A DNA stretch of 13,090 nucleotides from Acidobacteriota bacterium (GTDB taxonomy: Bacteria; Acidobacteriota; Blastocatellia; Pyrinomonadales; Pyrinomonadaceae). The stretch lies in assembly GCA_013696385.1 (NCBI GenBank), contig JACCYR010000039.1:1-13090 (forward strand), in the 5' to 3' direction. Under the pieces are notes generated by a model. That model saw only the letters and a program-made list of their open reading frames with translations, was not told the DNA's origin and did no database searches. Of this stretch, positions 8,397 to 13,090 are shown one piece after another. Every line of letters starts with the position of its first letter. Position 1 is the first letter of the stretch. Position numbers and translations under genes: made by a program.

Positions 8397-9527
8397 TTAA
8401 AGCGGCTCAACGTCAGCAATTTCCAAATCAAATGCCTCAATTGCATTGACTTTCGGCGGATGATTTGTCAAAAGCCGAATTTTTCTGATGCCTAAATCAT
8501 TCAAAATCTGCGCTCCAATGCCGTAATCGCGGTAACTGCCGTAACCTGTTTCCTTTCGCGCCGTTTGAAAATCAAGATTTTTCTCCTGCATTACGGCATA
8601 AGTTTGCAGTTGATGAATCAAATCAAGATTATGCTGGTTTTGACGTAAATAAAGTATTACGCCTTGTCCTGCTTGGGAGATTTTTTTCAGCGAAGACTGA
8701 ATCGCTTGGGACGCTTCACCAAGTTTTGAGCCGAACATAGCAAATGTGATGTTCTCGGTTTGGACGCGCACCAATATAGGTTCGGTTGTCTGCGATAAAT
8801 CATTTCCCATCACCAATGCGACGTGTGTTTCGCCATTTATAATATTTTCGTAGGCGATGGCGCGAAAAGTTCCGTGCGTCGTCGGCAAATCTGTTTCGAC
8901 AACGCGGCGCACAAGCGTTTCTTTTTGAATCCGATAGCGCACCAAATCCGCGACGGAAATAATTTTTAAGTTGTGTTTTGCAGCAAATTTTTCGAGTTCC
9001 GGAAGTCGCGCCATCGAGCCGTCTTCATTCATAATTTCGCAAATCGCGGCTGACGGGTTAAGCCCCGCGATTCGCGCCACATCAACGCTCGCTTCGGTTT
9101 GCCCAACACGGACAAGAACACCGCCGCGCTTTGCGCGAAGCGGAAAAATATGCCCGGGACGCGCTAAATCCGATGGTTTTGAATCAGGATTGACAGCCGT
9201 CAAAATCGTTTTAGCGCGGTCTGCCGCCGAAATTCCCGTCGTTACGCCCGTCCTCGCTTCGATGGAAATAGTAAAAGCCGTTCCCAGACTCGAAGTATTT
9301 TCTGGTGTTTGCGGCGGCAGATGTAGTTCGTCGCAACGCTCTTCGGTCAGCGGTAAGCAAATAAGTCCGCGGGCGTGCGTTATCATAAAATTGATGATTT
9401 CAGGCGTAACTTTTTCCGCCGCGCAAACAAGGTCGCCTTCGTTTTCGCGGTCTTCGTCGTCAACAATAATAATCATTTTGCCGCTTTTAATGTCTTCGGC
9501 GGCTTCTTCTATTGTGCTAAACGGCAT
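8397..9527 (-). CDS. ribB: 3,4-dihydroxy-2-butanone-4-phosphate synthase fused to a degenerate GTP cyclohydrolase II domain (RibBX-like)
   Basis: The N-terminal RibB domain (about 1-200) converts ribulose 5-phosphate to 3,4-dihydroxy-2-butanone 4-phosphate plus formate in riboflavin synthesis. It shows the acidic loop DDEDRENEGD (23-32), TTGISAADRA (96-105), RPGHIFPLRA (123-132) and CEIMNEDGSMARLP (163-176). Q143 in GQTEA stands where E. coli RibB has a metal-binding His. The C-terminal domain (about 205-376) aligns with GTP cyclohydrolase II and keeps RDYGIGAQIL (333-342) and RLLTNHPPK (351-359). The three zinc cysteines of RibA (HSEC...RCDC) are replaced by N259, G270 and A272. QEGRGIG is replaced by QNQHNLD (296-302), and the catalytic loop before R333 is one residue shorter and lacks its Asp. 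Length (376 aa) is near that of bifunctional RibBA. I infer RibB activity only, as in proteobacterial RibBX. The ATG at 9527 is preceded by AAGAAG, a weak ribosome site. Cytoplasmic. Confidence 0.93.
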   Translation of the reverse strand: MPFSTIEEAAEDIKSGKMIIIVDDEDRENEGDLVCAAEKVTPEIINFMITHARGLICLPLTEERCDELHLPPQTPENTSSLGTAFTISIEARTGVTTGISAADRAKTILTAVNPDSKPSDLARPGHIFPLRAKRGGVLVRVGQTEASVDVARIAGLNPSAAICEIMNEDGSMARLPELEKFAAKHNLKIISVADLVRYRIQKETLVRRVVETDLPTTHGTFRAIAYENIINGETHVALVMGNDLSQTTEPILVRVQTENITFAMFGSKLGEASQAIQSSLKKISQAGQGVILYLRQNQHNLDLIHQLQTYAVMQEKNLDFQTARKETGYGSYRDYGIGAQILNDLGIRKIRLLTNHPPKVNAIEAFDLEIADVEPL

Positions 9528-9533
9528 CTTCTT

Positions 9534-9568
9534 GATTTTGGATTATAGATTTTGGATTTGCGATTTCG
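9534..9568. repeat. Heptanucleotide tandem repeat, GATTTTG family (five units)
   Basis: Five consecutive 7-bp units, GATTTTG, GATTATA, GATTTTG, GATTTGC and GATTTCG, lie 6 bp upstream of the ribB start in the divergent ribB/permease gap. The second unit read on the minus strand gives TATAATC, which contains a perfect -10 hexamer. The period of seven with drifting bases at positions 5-7 is the form described for short tandemly repeated repetitive (STRR) sequences in cyanobacteria. Confidence 0.7.
9542..9547 (-). promoter_or_regulatory. Possible -10 box (TATAAT) for ribB inside a heptad repeat
   Basis: The minus strand reads TATAAT, 14 nt upstream of the ribB ATG. There is no good -35 at 16-18 bp; TTGCCC sits 20 bp upstream. 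No FMN-riboswitch-like sequence occupies the 122-bp leader region. The match may simply follow from the repeat sequence. Confidence 0.2.
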
Positions 9569-9581
9569 GGCAAATCTTTTT
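9555..9581 (+). promoter_or_regulatory. Hairpin with T-run, terminator-like, upstream of the permease gene
   Basis: GATTTGC (9555-9561) and GCAAATC (9570-9576) form a perfect 7-bp stem with an 8-nt loop, followed by five T (9577-9581). It resembles a short intrinsic terminator or attenuator on the plus strand. No plus-strand gene ends here, so its role is unclear. The same interval carries a weak plus-strand promoter pair, TTGCGA (9558-9563), 17 bp, TGTAAA (9581-9586). Either reading is tentative. Confidence 0.25.
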
Positions 9582-9612
9582 GTAAAACATAAATTTTAGC
9601 GGAAACCTCTTG

Positions 9613-9647
9613 CATTTACCATTTACCATTTACCATTTACCATTAGA
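9613..9647. repeat. Heptanucleotide tandem repeat, CATTTAC family (five units)
   Basis: Four perfect copies of CATTTAC (9613-9640) are followed by a decayed fifth, CATTAGA (9641-9647). The array ends 2 bp before the permease ATG and so fills the position where a Shine-Dalgarno would lie; none is visible. The units are a phase-shifted CCATTTA, related to the CCATTTT/CCATTAT units at 3085-3112. Confidence 0.8.
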
Positions 9648-9649
9648 AA

Positions 9650-10831
9650 ATGCCTTTTGAATTGAAACTCGCATTAAGATATTTTCGCGTCCGGCGAAAG
9701 AGTTTAGCGCGTTTCACATCGCTCGTTGCCGTCGTCGGAATCACGGCGGGCGTGGCGAGTTTGATTATTGCAAACGCTTTGGCGCGTGGTTTCAGCGATG
9801 AAATGCAGGACAAAATTCTTGGCAATACGGCGCACATTACGATTTTTACAAACGACGGCACGGAAATTTTTAATTGGCGCGAAATCAAGGAAAATCTGGA
9901 AAAATTAGAAGATGTCAAAGAAGTTTCCGCGACAACTTACGAAAGCGCATTTATAATCGGCGAAAATGCGACAAGTTACGCTGTTTTGAGAGTTCAAGGT
10001 TCAAGGCTCAAAGTTCCAAGTCAAGAACAACTTGAAACTTTGAATCTGGAACTTGAAACTATTGCCCTTGGCGCAAAACTTGCCGAAAAAACAAATTTAA
10101 AAACGGGCGACCAAGCGGAAATTATTACACTTGAAAACCAAATTGAACCAAAACGCTCGCGTGTTCTGGTGACGGGAATTTTTCAAACCGGACTTTACGA
10201 ATACGATTCGACTTGGATTTATATTTCACCTGACAATTTTGCAAAACTCAATGAACAAAAGGAATTTACGCCGACAATTTTAAGCGTTTCGGTCAAAGAC
10301 ATTTATAATGCGAACAAAACCGCCGATGAAATTCGCGCAAGTTTGGGCGAAAATTTCAAAGTTTTGGATTGGCAGGAAGCGAATCAACCGCTTTTTGCCG
10401 CGCTCAGTTTGGAAAGAAAAGTCGCGCTGGCAATTATTTCGCTGATAATTTTTATCGCCGTGCTGAACATTACGACGACGCTTGCGCTTCTCGTTAATGA
10501 AAGAAGATTAGATATTGCGATTCTTAGAACTTGCGGGGCAAAAACAAAAAGCCTAATTTTTATTTTCTTAATCGAAGGCTTATTTTTAGGTTTTATCGGA
10601 ATTTTTTTCGGCGTTATTTTCGGCTTGCTTGGCTGCGCATTAGGAAACTATTTCAAAGTTATCAGTCTTTCGGCAGAAGTTTATTCGCTTGAACATATTC
10701 CGTTTCGCCCGCATTTATTGAATATTTTATTGATAATTTTCATCGCGTTTCTCCTAAGTTTGACGGCGACAATTTATCCGGCGTTAAAAGCAAGCCGCAT
10801 CAAACCTTTGGAAAATTTACGAAATCAATAG
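9650..10831 (+). CDS. LolC/LolE-family lipoprotein-releasing permease (FtsX/MacB-type transmembrane subunit)
   Basis: This 393-aa inner-membrane protein should pair with a LolD-type ATPase to extract lipoproteins from the inner membrane and hand them to a periplasmic carrier. Its start, PFELKLALRYFRVRRK, and the GF motif after the first membrane helix (A45-R-G-F48) are typical of LolC/LolE. Membrane segments lie at about 23-47, 258-282, 302-331 and 356-378, with a periplasmic domain between the first two (about 50-255). The signature DWQEANQPLFAALSLER (240-256), ERRLDIAILRTCGA (284-297) and YPALKASRIKPLENLR (376-391) match the FtsX-like C-terminal domain. Length is normal for the family (about 400). 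Residues 115-137 are encoded by a heptad-repeat hairpin (listed separately), which replaces the usual linker here. There is no LolD gene beside it; the flanks are a repeat array and a convergent minus-strand ORF. LolC versus LolE cannot be decided. Confidence 0.9.
   Translation: MPFELKLALRYFRVRRKSLARFTSLVAVVGITAGVASLIIANALARGFSDEMQDKILGNTAHITIFTNDGTEIFNWREIKENLEKLEDVKEVSATTYESAFIIGENATSYAVLRVQGSRLKVPSQEQLETLNLELETIALGAKLAEKTNLKTGDQAEIITLENQIEPKRSRVLVTGIFQTGLYEYDSTWIYISPDNFAKLNEQKEFTPTILSVSVKDIYNANKTADEIRASLGENFKVLDWQEANQPLFAALSLERKVALAIISLIIFIAVLNITTTLALLVNERRLDIAILRTCGAKTKSLIFIFLIEGLFLGFIGIFFGVIFGLLGCALGNYFKVISLSAEVYSLEHIPFRPHLLNILLIIFIAFLLSLTATIYPALKASRIKPLENLRNQ
9991..10060. repeat. Inverted heptad repeat (GTTCAAG family) embedded in the permease coding sequence
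   Basis: Units GTTCAAG, GTTCAAG, GCTCAAA, GTTCCAA run from 9992 to 10019. They are mirrored by CTTGAAA, CTTTGAA, TCTGGAA, CTTGAAA at 10031-10058. Arms 9991-10021 and 10030-10060 pair at 24 of 31 positions around an 8-nt loop. The element is translated in frame as residues 115-137 (VQGSRLKVPS then QEQLETLNLELET) and its 69 bases from 9992 keep the frame open. Confidence 0.75.
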
Positions 10832-10870
10832 TTATTATCGGAAATAAAAAACTCGGTTGACAAGGCTTTA

Positions 10871-10905
10871 ACTATTGACTGTTCACTATTAACTATTCAC
10901 TATTT
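10871..10905. repeat. Heptanucleotide tandem repeat, ACTATTN family (five units)
   Basis: ACTATTG, ACTGTTC, ACTATTA, ACTATTC and ACTATTT follow one another in the 133-bp convergent gap between the permease stop and the 91-aa ORF. The last seven-base position varies freely, and one unit carries a single internal change. A reversed copy follows at 10922-10935. Confidence 0.8.
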
Positions 10906-10934
10906 TTCAGGGAAATCAGCCAATAGTGAATAGT
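10892..10934. terminator. Heptad-derived hairpin between convergent genes, possible bidirectional terminator
   Basis: ACTATTCACTATT (10892-10904) and AATAGTGAATAGT (10922-10934) are perfectly complementary over 13 bp with a 17-nt loop. It lies about 60 bp past the permease stop and about 30 bp past the stop of the opposing ORF, where a terminator is expected. The stem is A/T-rich and has no good T-run on either side, so termination is inference from position and structure. Confidence 0.4.
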
Positions 10935-10964
10935 GTTTGCATCAGAGCTTGTTTCCGACAATGT

Positions 10965-11240
10965 CTATTGATTTAATTTTGCCAGTAAATCTTTGTTTTT
11001 CTGAAAAAATAATCTCGCAACTTCAATCCGTCCAACGCCGCGAACTTCTTTTGCCGCCAATCTTTCGACGATTGAAGCGACTTGTTCAAAATCGCTTTCA
11101 ATCAAAAGCTCAATCGCATTGCTGAAGCCAAAACCGATTCTGGGCGTTGCAACTGTCGCGCTTGAAGTCGAAGAAAGGTCAATGCCGAGTTTCGGCGCGG
11201 AAGCGTCTTTGAGATTAAATTTGTCCAGTTTATTTATCAT
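10965..11240 (-). CDS. Unrecognised 91-aa ORF, possibly the 3' remnant of a larger gene
   Basis: I do not recognise this protein. From the ATG at 11240 it encodes 91 aa with no signal peptide or membrane segment. It has a Ser/Thr-rich stretch (about 20-35) and a charged C-terminal part that looks alpha-helical (about 45-90), ending in KNKDLLAKLNQ. No Shine-Dalgarno precedes the ATG. The same frame stays open for 25 more codons upstream, back to the TAA of the 186-aa gene, and this extension (SHWTRGAGSYRFSSLEQ) reads like ordinary protein but has no ATG, GTG or TTG. Two explanations fit: a small standalone protein, or a decayed C-terminal fragment whose 5' part has been lost. It lies downstream of two secreted-protein genes on the same strand and converges with the permease gene. 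Confidence 0.45.
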   Translation of the reverse strand: MINKLDKFNLKDASAPKLGIDLSSTSSATVATPRIGFGFSNAIELLIESDFEQVASIVERLAAKEVRGVGRIEVARLFFQKNKDLLAKLNQ

Positions 11241-11315
11241 TTGAACGGTTTGCTCAAGCGAAGAAAACCGATAGCTGCCCGCGCCTCGCGTCCAATGACT
11301 TGTTAGATTTTCGTT

Positions 11316-11876
11316 TTAAGGACGATTGGTAACTCGCCTTTTGTACTGGTTCATTGCCTCATCTAAGTCATCGAAAAGACCTTGCATTGCCTTAAAAGTT
11401 TTTTCATCATTATATTTAGTTCCATCGCTAAACTCAATATTTACGACCATAAAAACGACCATTCCCCTCATAGAATTTTTCATTCCCAACTTTTTACGTA
11501 GTTCATCCGTTAGAGGAACAGTTTCTCGGCGATTATCCTCCAATTGTGGGACTAATTGTCCGGGCATTACTAACTCGCCTGAATTCATCTGCCACGTAAA
11601 TACAGAGCCAAAACTGTTAGCCACAGTAAATCGTCGAATTGGTTTTGTTCCGATGTTACGCAATTTATAACTCGTAATTCCACCACCACCAACTCCGTCA
11701 AGAACGACGACCTTTTCAAATTGGAGCGGACAGCCGGGCTGAACCGCGATTGTCGGCAATATAATTTCTCGCGGCACTTCAACAAACTGTTCTTTAGTTG
11801 GCTCAACGGGCTTTTGCGCGATGATGCTCATAGCACAGATACAAATCAAACAAAAAATTTCTATTAGGTATTTCAT
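11316..11876 (-). CDS. Secreted 186-aa protein of unknown function
   Basis: A signal peptide is clear: MKYLIEIF, a hydrophobic core with two Cys (CLICICAMSIIA), and likely cleavage before Q21, so export to the periplasm or beyond is expected. The mature part contains a beta-rich segment around 40-110 with a GVGGGG glycine run (61-66) and a C-terminal helical, charged region rich in Asp, Glu, Lys and Arg. I do not recognise a family. A strong Shine-Dalgarno, GGAG (11887-11884), lies 7 nt before the ATG, which makes this the best-supported start in the window. It follows the larger secreted-protein gene by 24 nt on the same strand, so the two are probably co-transcribed. Downstream, one TAA separates it in the same frame from the 91-aa ORF. 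Confidence 0.8.
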   Translation of the reverse strand: MKYLIEIFCLICICAMSIIAQKPVEPTKEQFVEVPREIILPTIAVQPGCPLQFEKVVVLDGVGGGGITSYKLRNIGTKPIRRFTVANSFGSVFTWQMNSGELVMPGQLVPQLEDNRRETVPLTDELRKKLGMKNSMRGMVVFMVVNIEFSDGTKYNDEKTFKAMQGLFDDLDEAMNQYKRRVTNRP

Positions 11877-11887
11877 ATTTAAACTCC
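11874..11887 (-). promoter_or_regulatory. Shine-Dalgarno and start codon of the 186-aa secreted protein
   Basis: The minus strand reads AAAAGGAGTTTAAATATG. The GGAG core is 7 nt from the ATG. It stands out because tamB, the Omp85 gene and the permease gene have weak or no Shine-Dalgarno sequence. Confidence 0.75.
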
Positions 11888-11900
11888 TTTTTCAAAGTAT

Positions 11901-13090
11901 TCAAGGACAAACAAGAATTACCGATGCCGTGCCACTATAGACTGGACCTTCGGATCGCAGACCTTCTATACGCATTCTAATACGATTATTGGGTGTATTT
12001 TGCACCCTTTTTAGTGTTATTCTTATTTTTCCCGTTCCGGTTATATAATTAACGTCTGAGAAATTGTAGTCATTAACTCGAAACTGTTGGTCTGCATTCA
12101 TAGAAACAAAGCTACGGGGTTCGCCAAAAATGCTTTGTGCGCCGGGTGGTAATGTAAAGTCCACAACAACAAGGAAAGGAACGCCTGTATTGCCACCTCC
12201 AGGACCAATAATACATTTTTCAGCACCGTTAGTAGATTTTCCAACATTTAATGTTGCGGATTGACTGAGACTGCTGCTGAAAGTAGCAACGGTACTACCG
12301 GTGCTAACAGTCCTAAAGTTTACATCACCGCCTATTATCGTAAAAAACTCCTCTGCTAATGCAGTAAAACTTTCAAAATTACATTCCTCATTTCCGACTT
12401 CCCCAATAAAGCGTTCCGCCAGCCAACTTCCTTGAATAGAAGTTGTGCCTGCTTCTAATGCCGTTGCTTCTCCTGCGCTATAGATACTTGCCACCGTCGA
12501 GTTGGCACTTTGCCAATCTGCCGTTACCGGATACGGCGTTAAAGGCTGACCGTAAGCATTCATATCCTGTTGATTAGCCACAAAATTGGCAACATCATAG
12601 ACATACTCAAATGGCAAATCATAAATAATGTAGCCATCATAATAACTATCCCGACAGAAATTTCGGCAATCATACGTGCTGCTGATGCCTTGCGAAAGAC
12701 TTGATTGATGCGAACGCCCGCTCAAAACACCGTTTGGCGTGCTTTTCCCTGACCAAGCGATTTGTCCGCGCTCAACATTAAGCGGAATTGTGTTTCCATT
12801 CGCGTCCGCCGTTTGACTGTCGCGCAGCGCACGAAAATCTATTGCGACAAGCTGATGCGCTTTGATGTCTTTGATGCCGAGCGTGTAACCTCCGCCCTCG
12901 TAAAGTAAAGCTGCCGTATATTTCTGCGGCTGGTCGGTTTCATTCTTGATATACAATTTCGTAACGTAATCGCCGCTTGCTTTCCACGGATAGCCGCCTG
13001 CGCTTGTTCCCGCTCTGCCGGGGTCAAACAGCGGAACTTTAAAAACATGGTTTCCGCTTCGGCTGACGCTCAGAGCAGTCATCACAACAC
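11901..13090 (-). CDS. C-terminal part of a large secreted beta-rich protein, 5' end cut by window edge
   Basis: The frame is open from the right edge to a TGA at 11901-11903, giving at least 396 residues. No convincing start is present: the GTG/ATG at 13085/13080 sits at the very edge without a ribosome site, and the sequence there looks mid-domain, so the gene almost certainly begins outside the window. The visible protein is rich in Gly, Ser, Thr, Asn and Tyr and poor in Lys runs. Its first 100 residues include KLYIKNETDQPQKYTAALLY and LRDSQTADANGNTIPLNVER. This style is that of large extracellular proteins with repeated beta-sandwich segments (an impression of mine, not a database match). 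A Cys pair lies in YDCRNFCRDSYYDGYI. There is no membrane segment or sorting motif at the C-terminus, which ends TASVILVCP. Its function is unknown. It is followed 24 nt later by the 186-aa secreted-protein gene. Confidence 0.75.
   Translation of the reverse strand, partial: VVMTALSVSRSGNHVFKVPLFDPGRAGTSAGGYPWKASGDYVTKLYIKNETDQPQKYTAALLYEGGGYTLGIKDIKAHQLVAIDFRALRDSQTADANGNTIPLNVERGQIAWSGKSTPNGVLSGRSHQSSLSQGISSTYDCRNFCRDSYYDGYIIYDLPFEYVYDVANFVANQQDMNAYGQPLTPYPVTADWQSANSTVASIYSAGEATALEAGTTSIQGSWLAERFIGEVGNEECNFESFTALAEEFFTIIGGDVNFRTVSTGSTVATFSSSLSQSATLNVGKSTNGAEKCIIGPGGGNTGVPFLVVVDFTLPPGAQSIFGEPRSFVSMNADQQFRVNDYNFSDVNYITGTGKIRITLKRVQNTPNNRIRMRIEGLRSEGPVYSGTASVILVCP

Noticed and set aside
8397..9527. 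Full bifunctional RibBA with active GTP cyclohydrolase II
   Set aside because: All three zinc cysteines and the QEGRGIG segment are missing, so activity of the second half is unlikely despite the recognisable fold.
8971..9585. Plus-strand open frame of 204 codons
   Set aside because: It is antisense to the conserved RibB domain and is composed of Ser/Arg-rich shadow sequence; its tail is read from the heptad array.
9528..9649. FMN riboswitch in front of the riboflavin gene
   Set aside because: The 122-bp gap is filled mainly with heptad repeats. I saw none of the conserved RFN-element blocks.
11326..11670. Plus-strand open frame of 114 codons
   Set aside because: It is antisense to the 186-aa secreted protein, which has a signal peptide and a strong Shine-Dalgarno.
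13080..13085. GTG/ATG at the right edge as the real start of the last gene
   Set aside because: The frame is open to the window end, no ribosome site or signal peptide follows, and the first residues look like the middle of a beta-domain.

Overview
The window comes from a diderm (Gram-negative-type) bacterium. It encodes outer-membrane biogenesis proteins (an Omp85/BamA-type insertase, a TamB-type bridge protein and a LolC/LolE-type permease), and its base composition looks mid-range (mid-40s % GC by eye). The secreted-protein style at the right end and the TamB-Omp85 pairing suggest Acidobacteriota (Blastocatellia-like). That placement is inference from protein style only, because there is no rRNA or marker gene to test it.

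Layout. (1) Positions 1-3145, minus: the 3'-truncated Omp85 gene, with a long signal peptide, about seven POTRA repeats and most of the beta-barrel. (2) 3145-8313, minus: tamB, 1722 aa, whose stop overlaps the Omp85 start (TAATG). (3) 8397-9527, minus: a riboflavin-pathway RibB (DHBP synthase) fused to a RibA-like domain that has lost its zinc cysteines, i.e. a RibBX-like protein. Positions 1-9527 read as one co-directional block. (4) 9528-9649: a divergent intergenic region made largely of 7-bp tandem repeats. (5) 9650-10831, plus: a LolC/LolE-family permease. (6) 10832-10964: a convergent intergenic region with a 7-bp-repeat hairpin. (7) 10965-13090, minus: a short unrecognised ORF or gene remnant, a 186-aa secreted protein, and the C-terminal part of a larger secreted protein that runs off the right edge.

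Functionally, the Omp85 and TamB proteins would act together in inserting outer-membrane proteins or in envelope lipid transport. The LolC/E-type protein would release lipoproteins from the inner membrane. RibB makes the four-carbon precursor of riboflavin and must rely on a separate GTP cyclohydrolase II encoded elsewhere.

The most unusual aspect of the DNA is a dispersed system of heptanucleotide tandem repeats. Five loci of at least four sequence families occur in 13 kb. They lie in or at the edges of three gene boundaries and also inside two coding regions: the signal peptide of the Omp85 protein and a periplasmic loop of the permease. Three of the five form inverted pairs able to fold into hairpins. 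A second hidden regularity is an indel-free 36-residue repeat register inside TamB. No tRNA, rRNA, CRISPR array, insertion sequence or prophage gene was seen.
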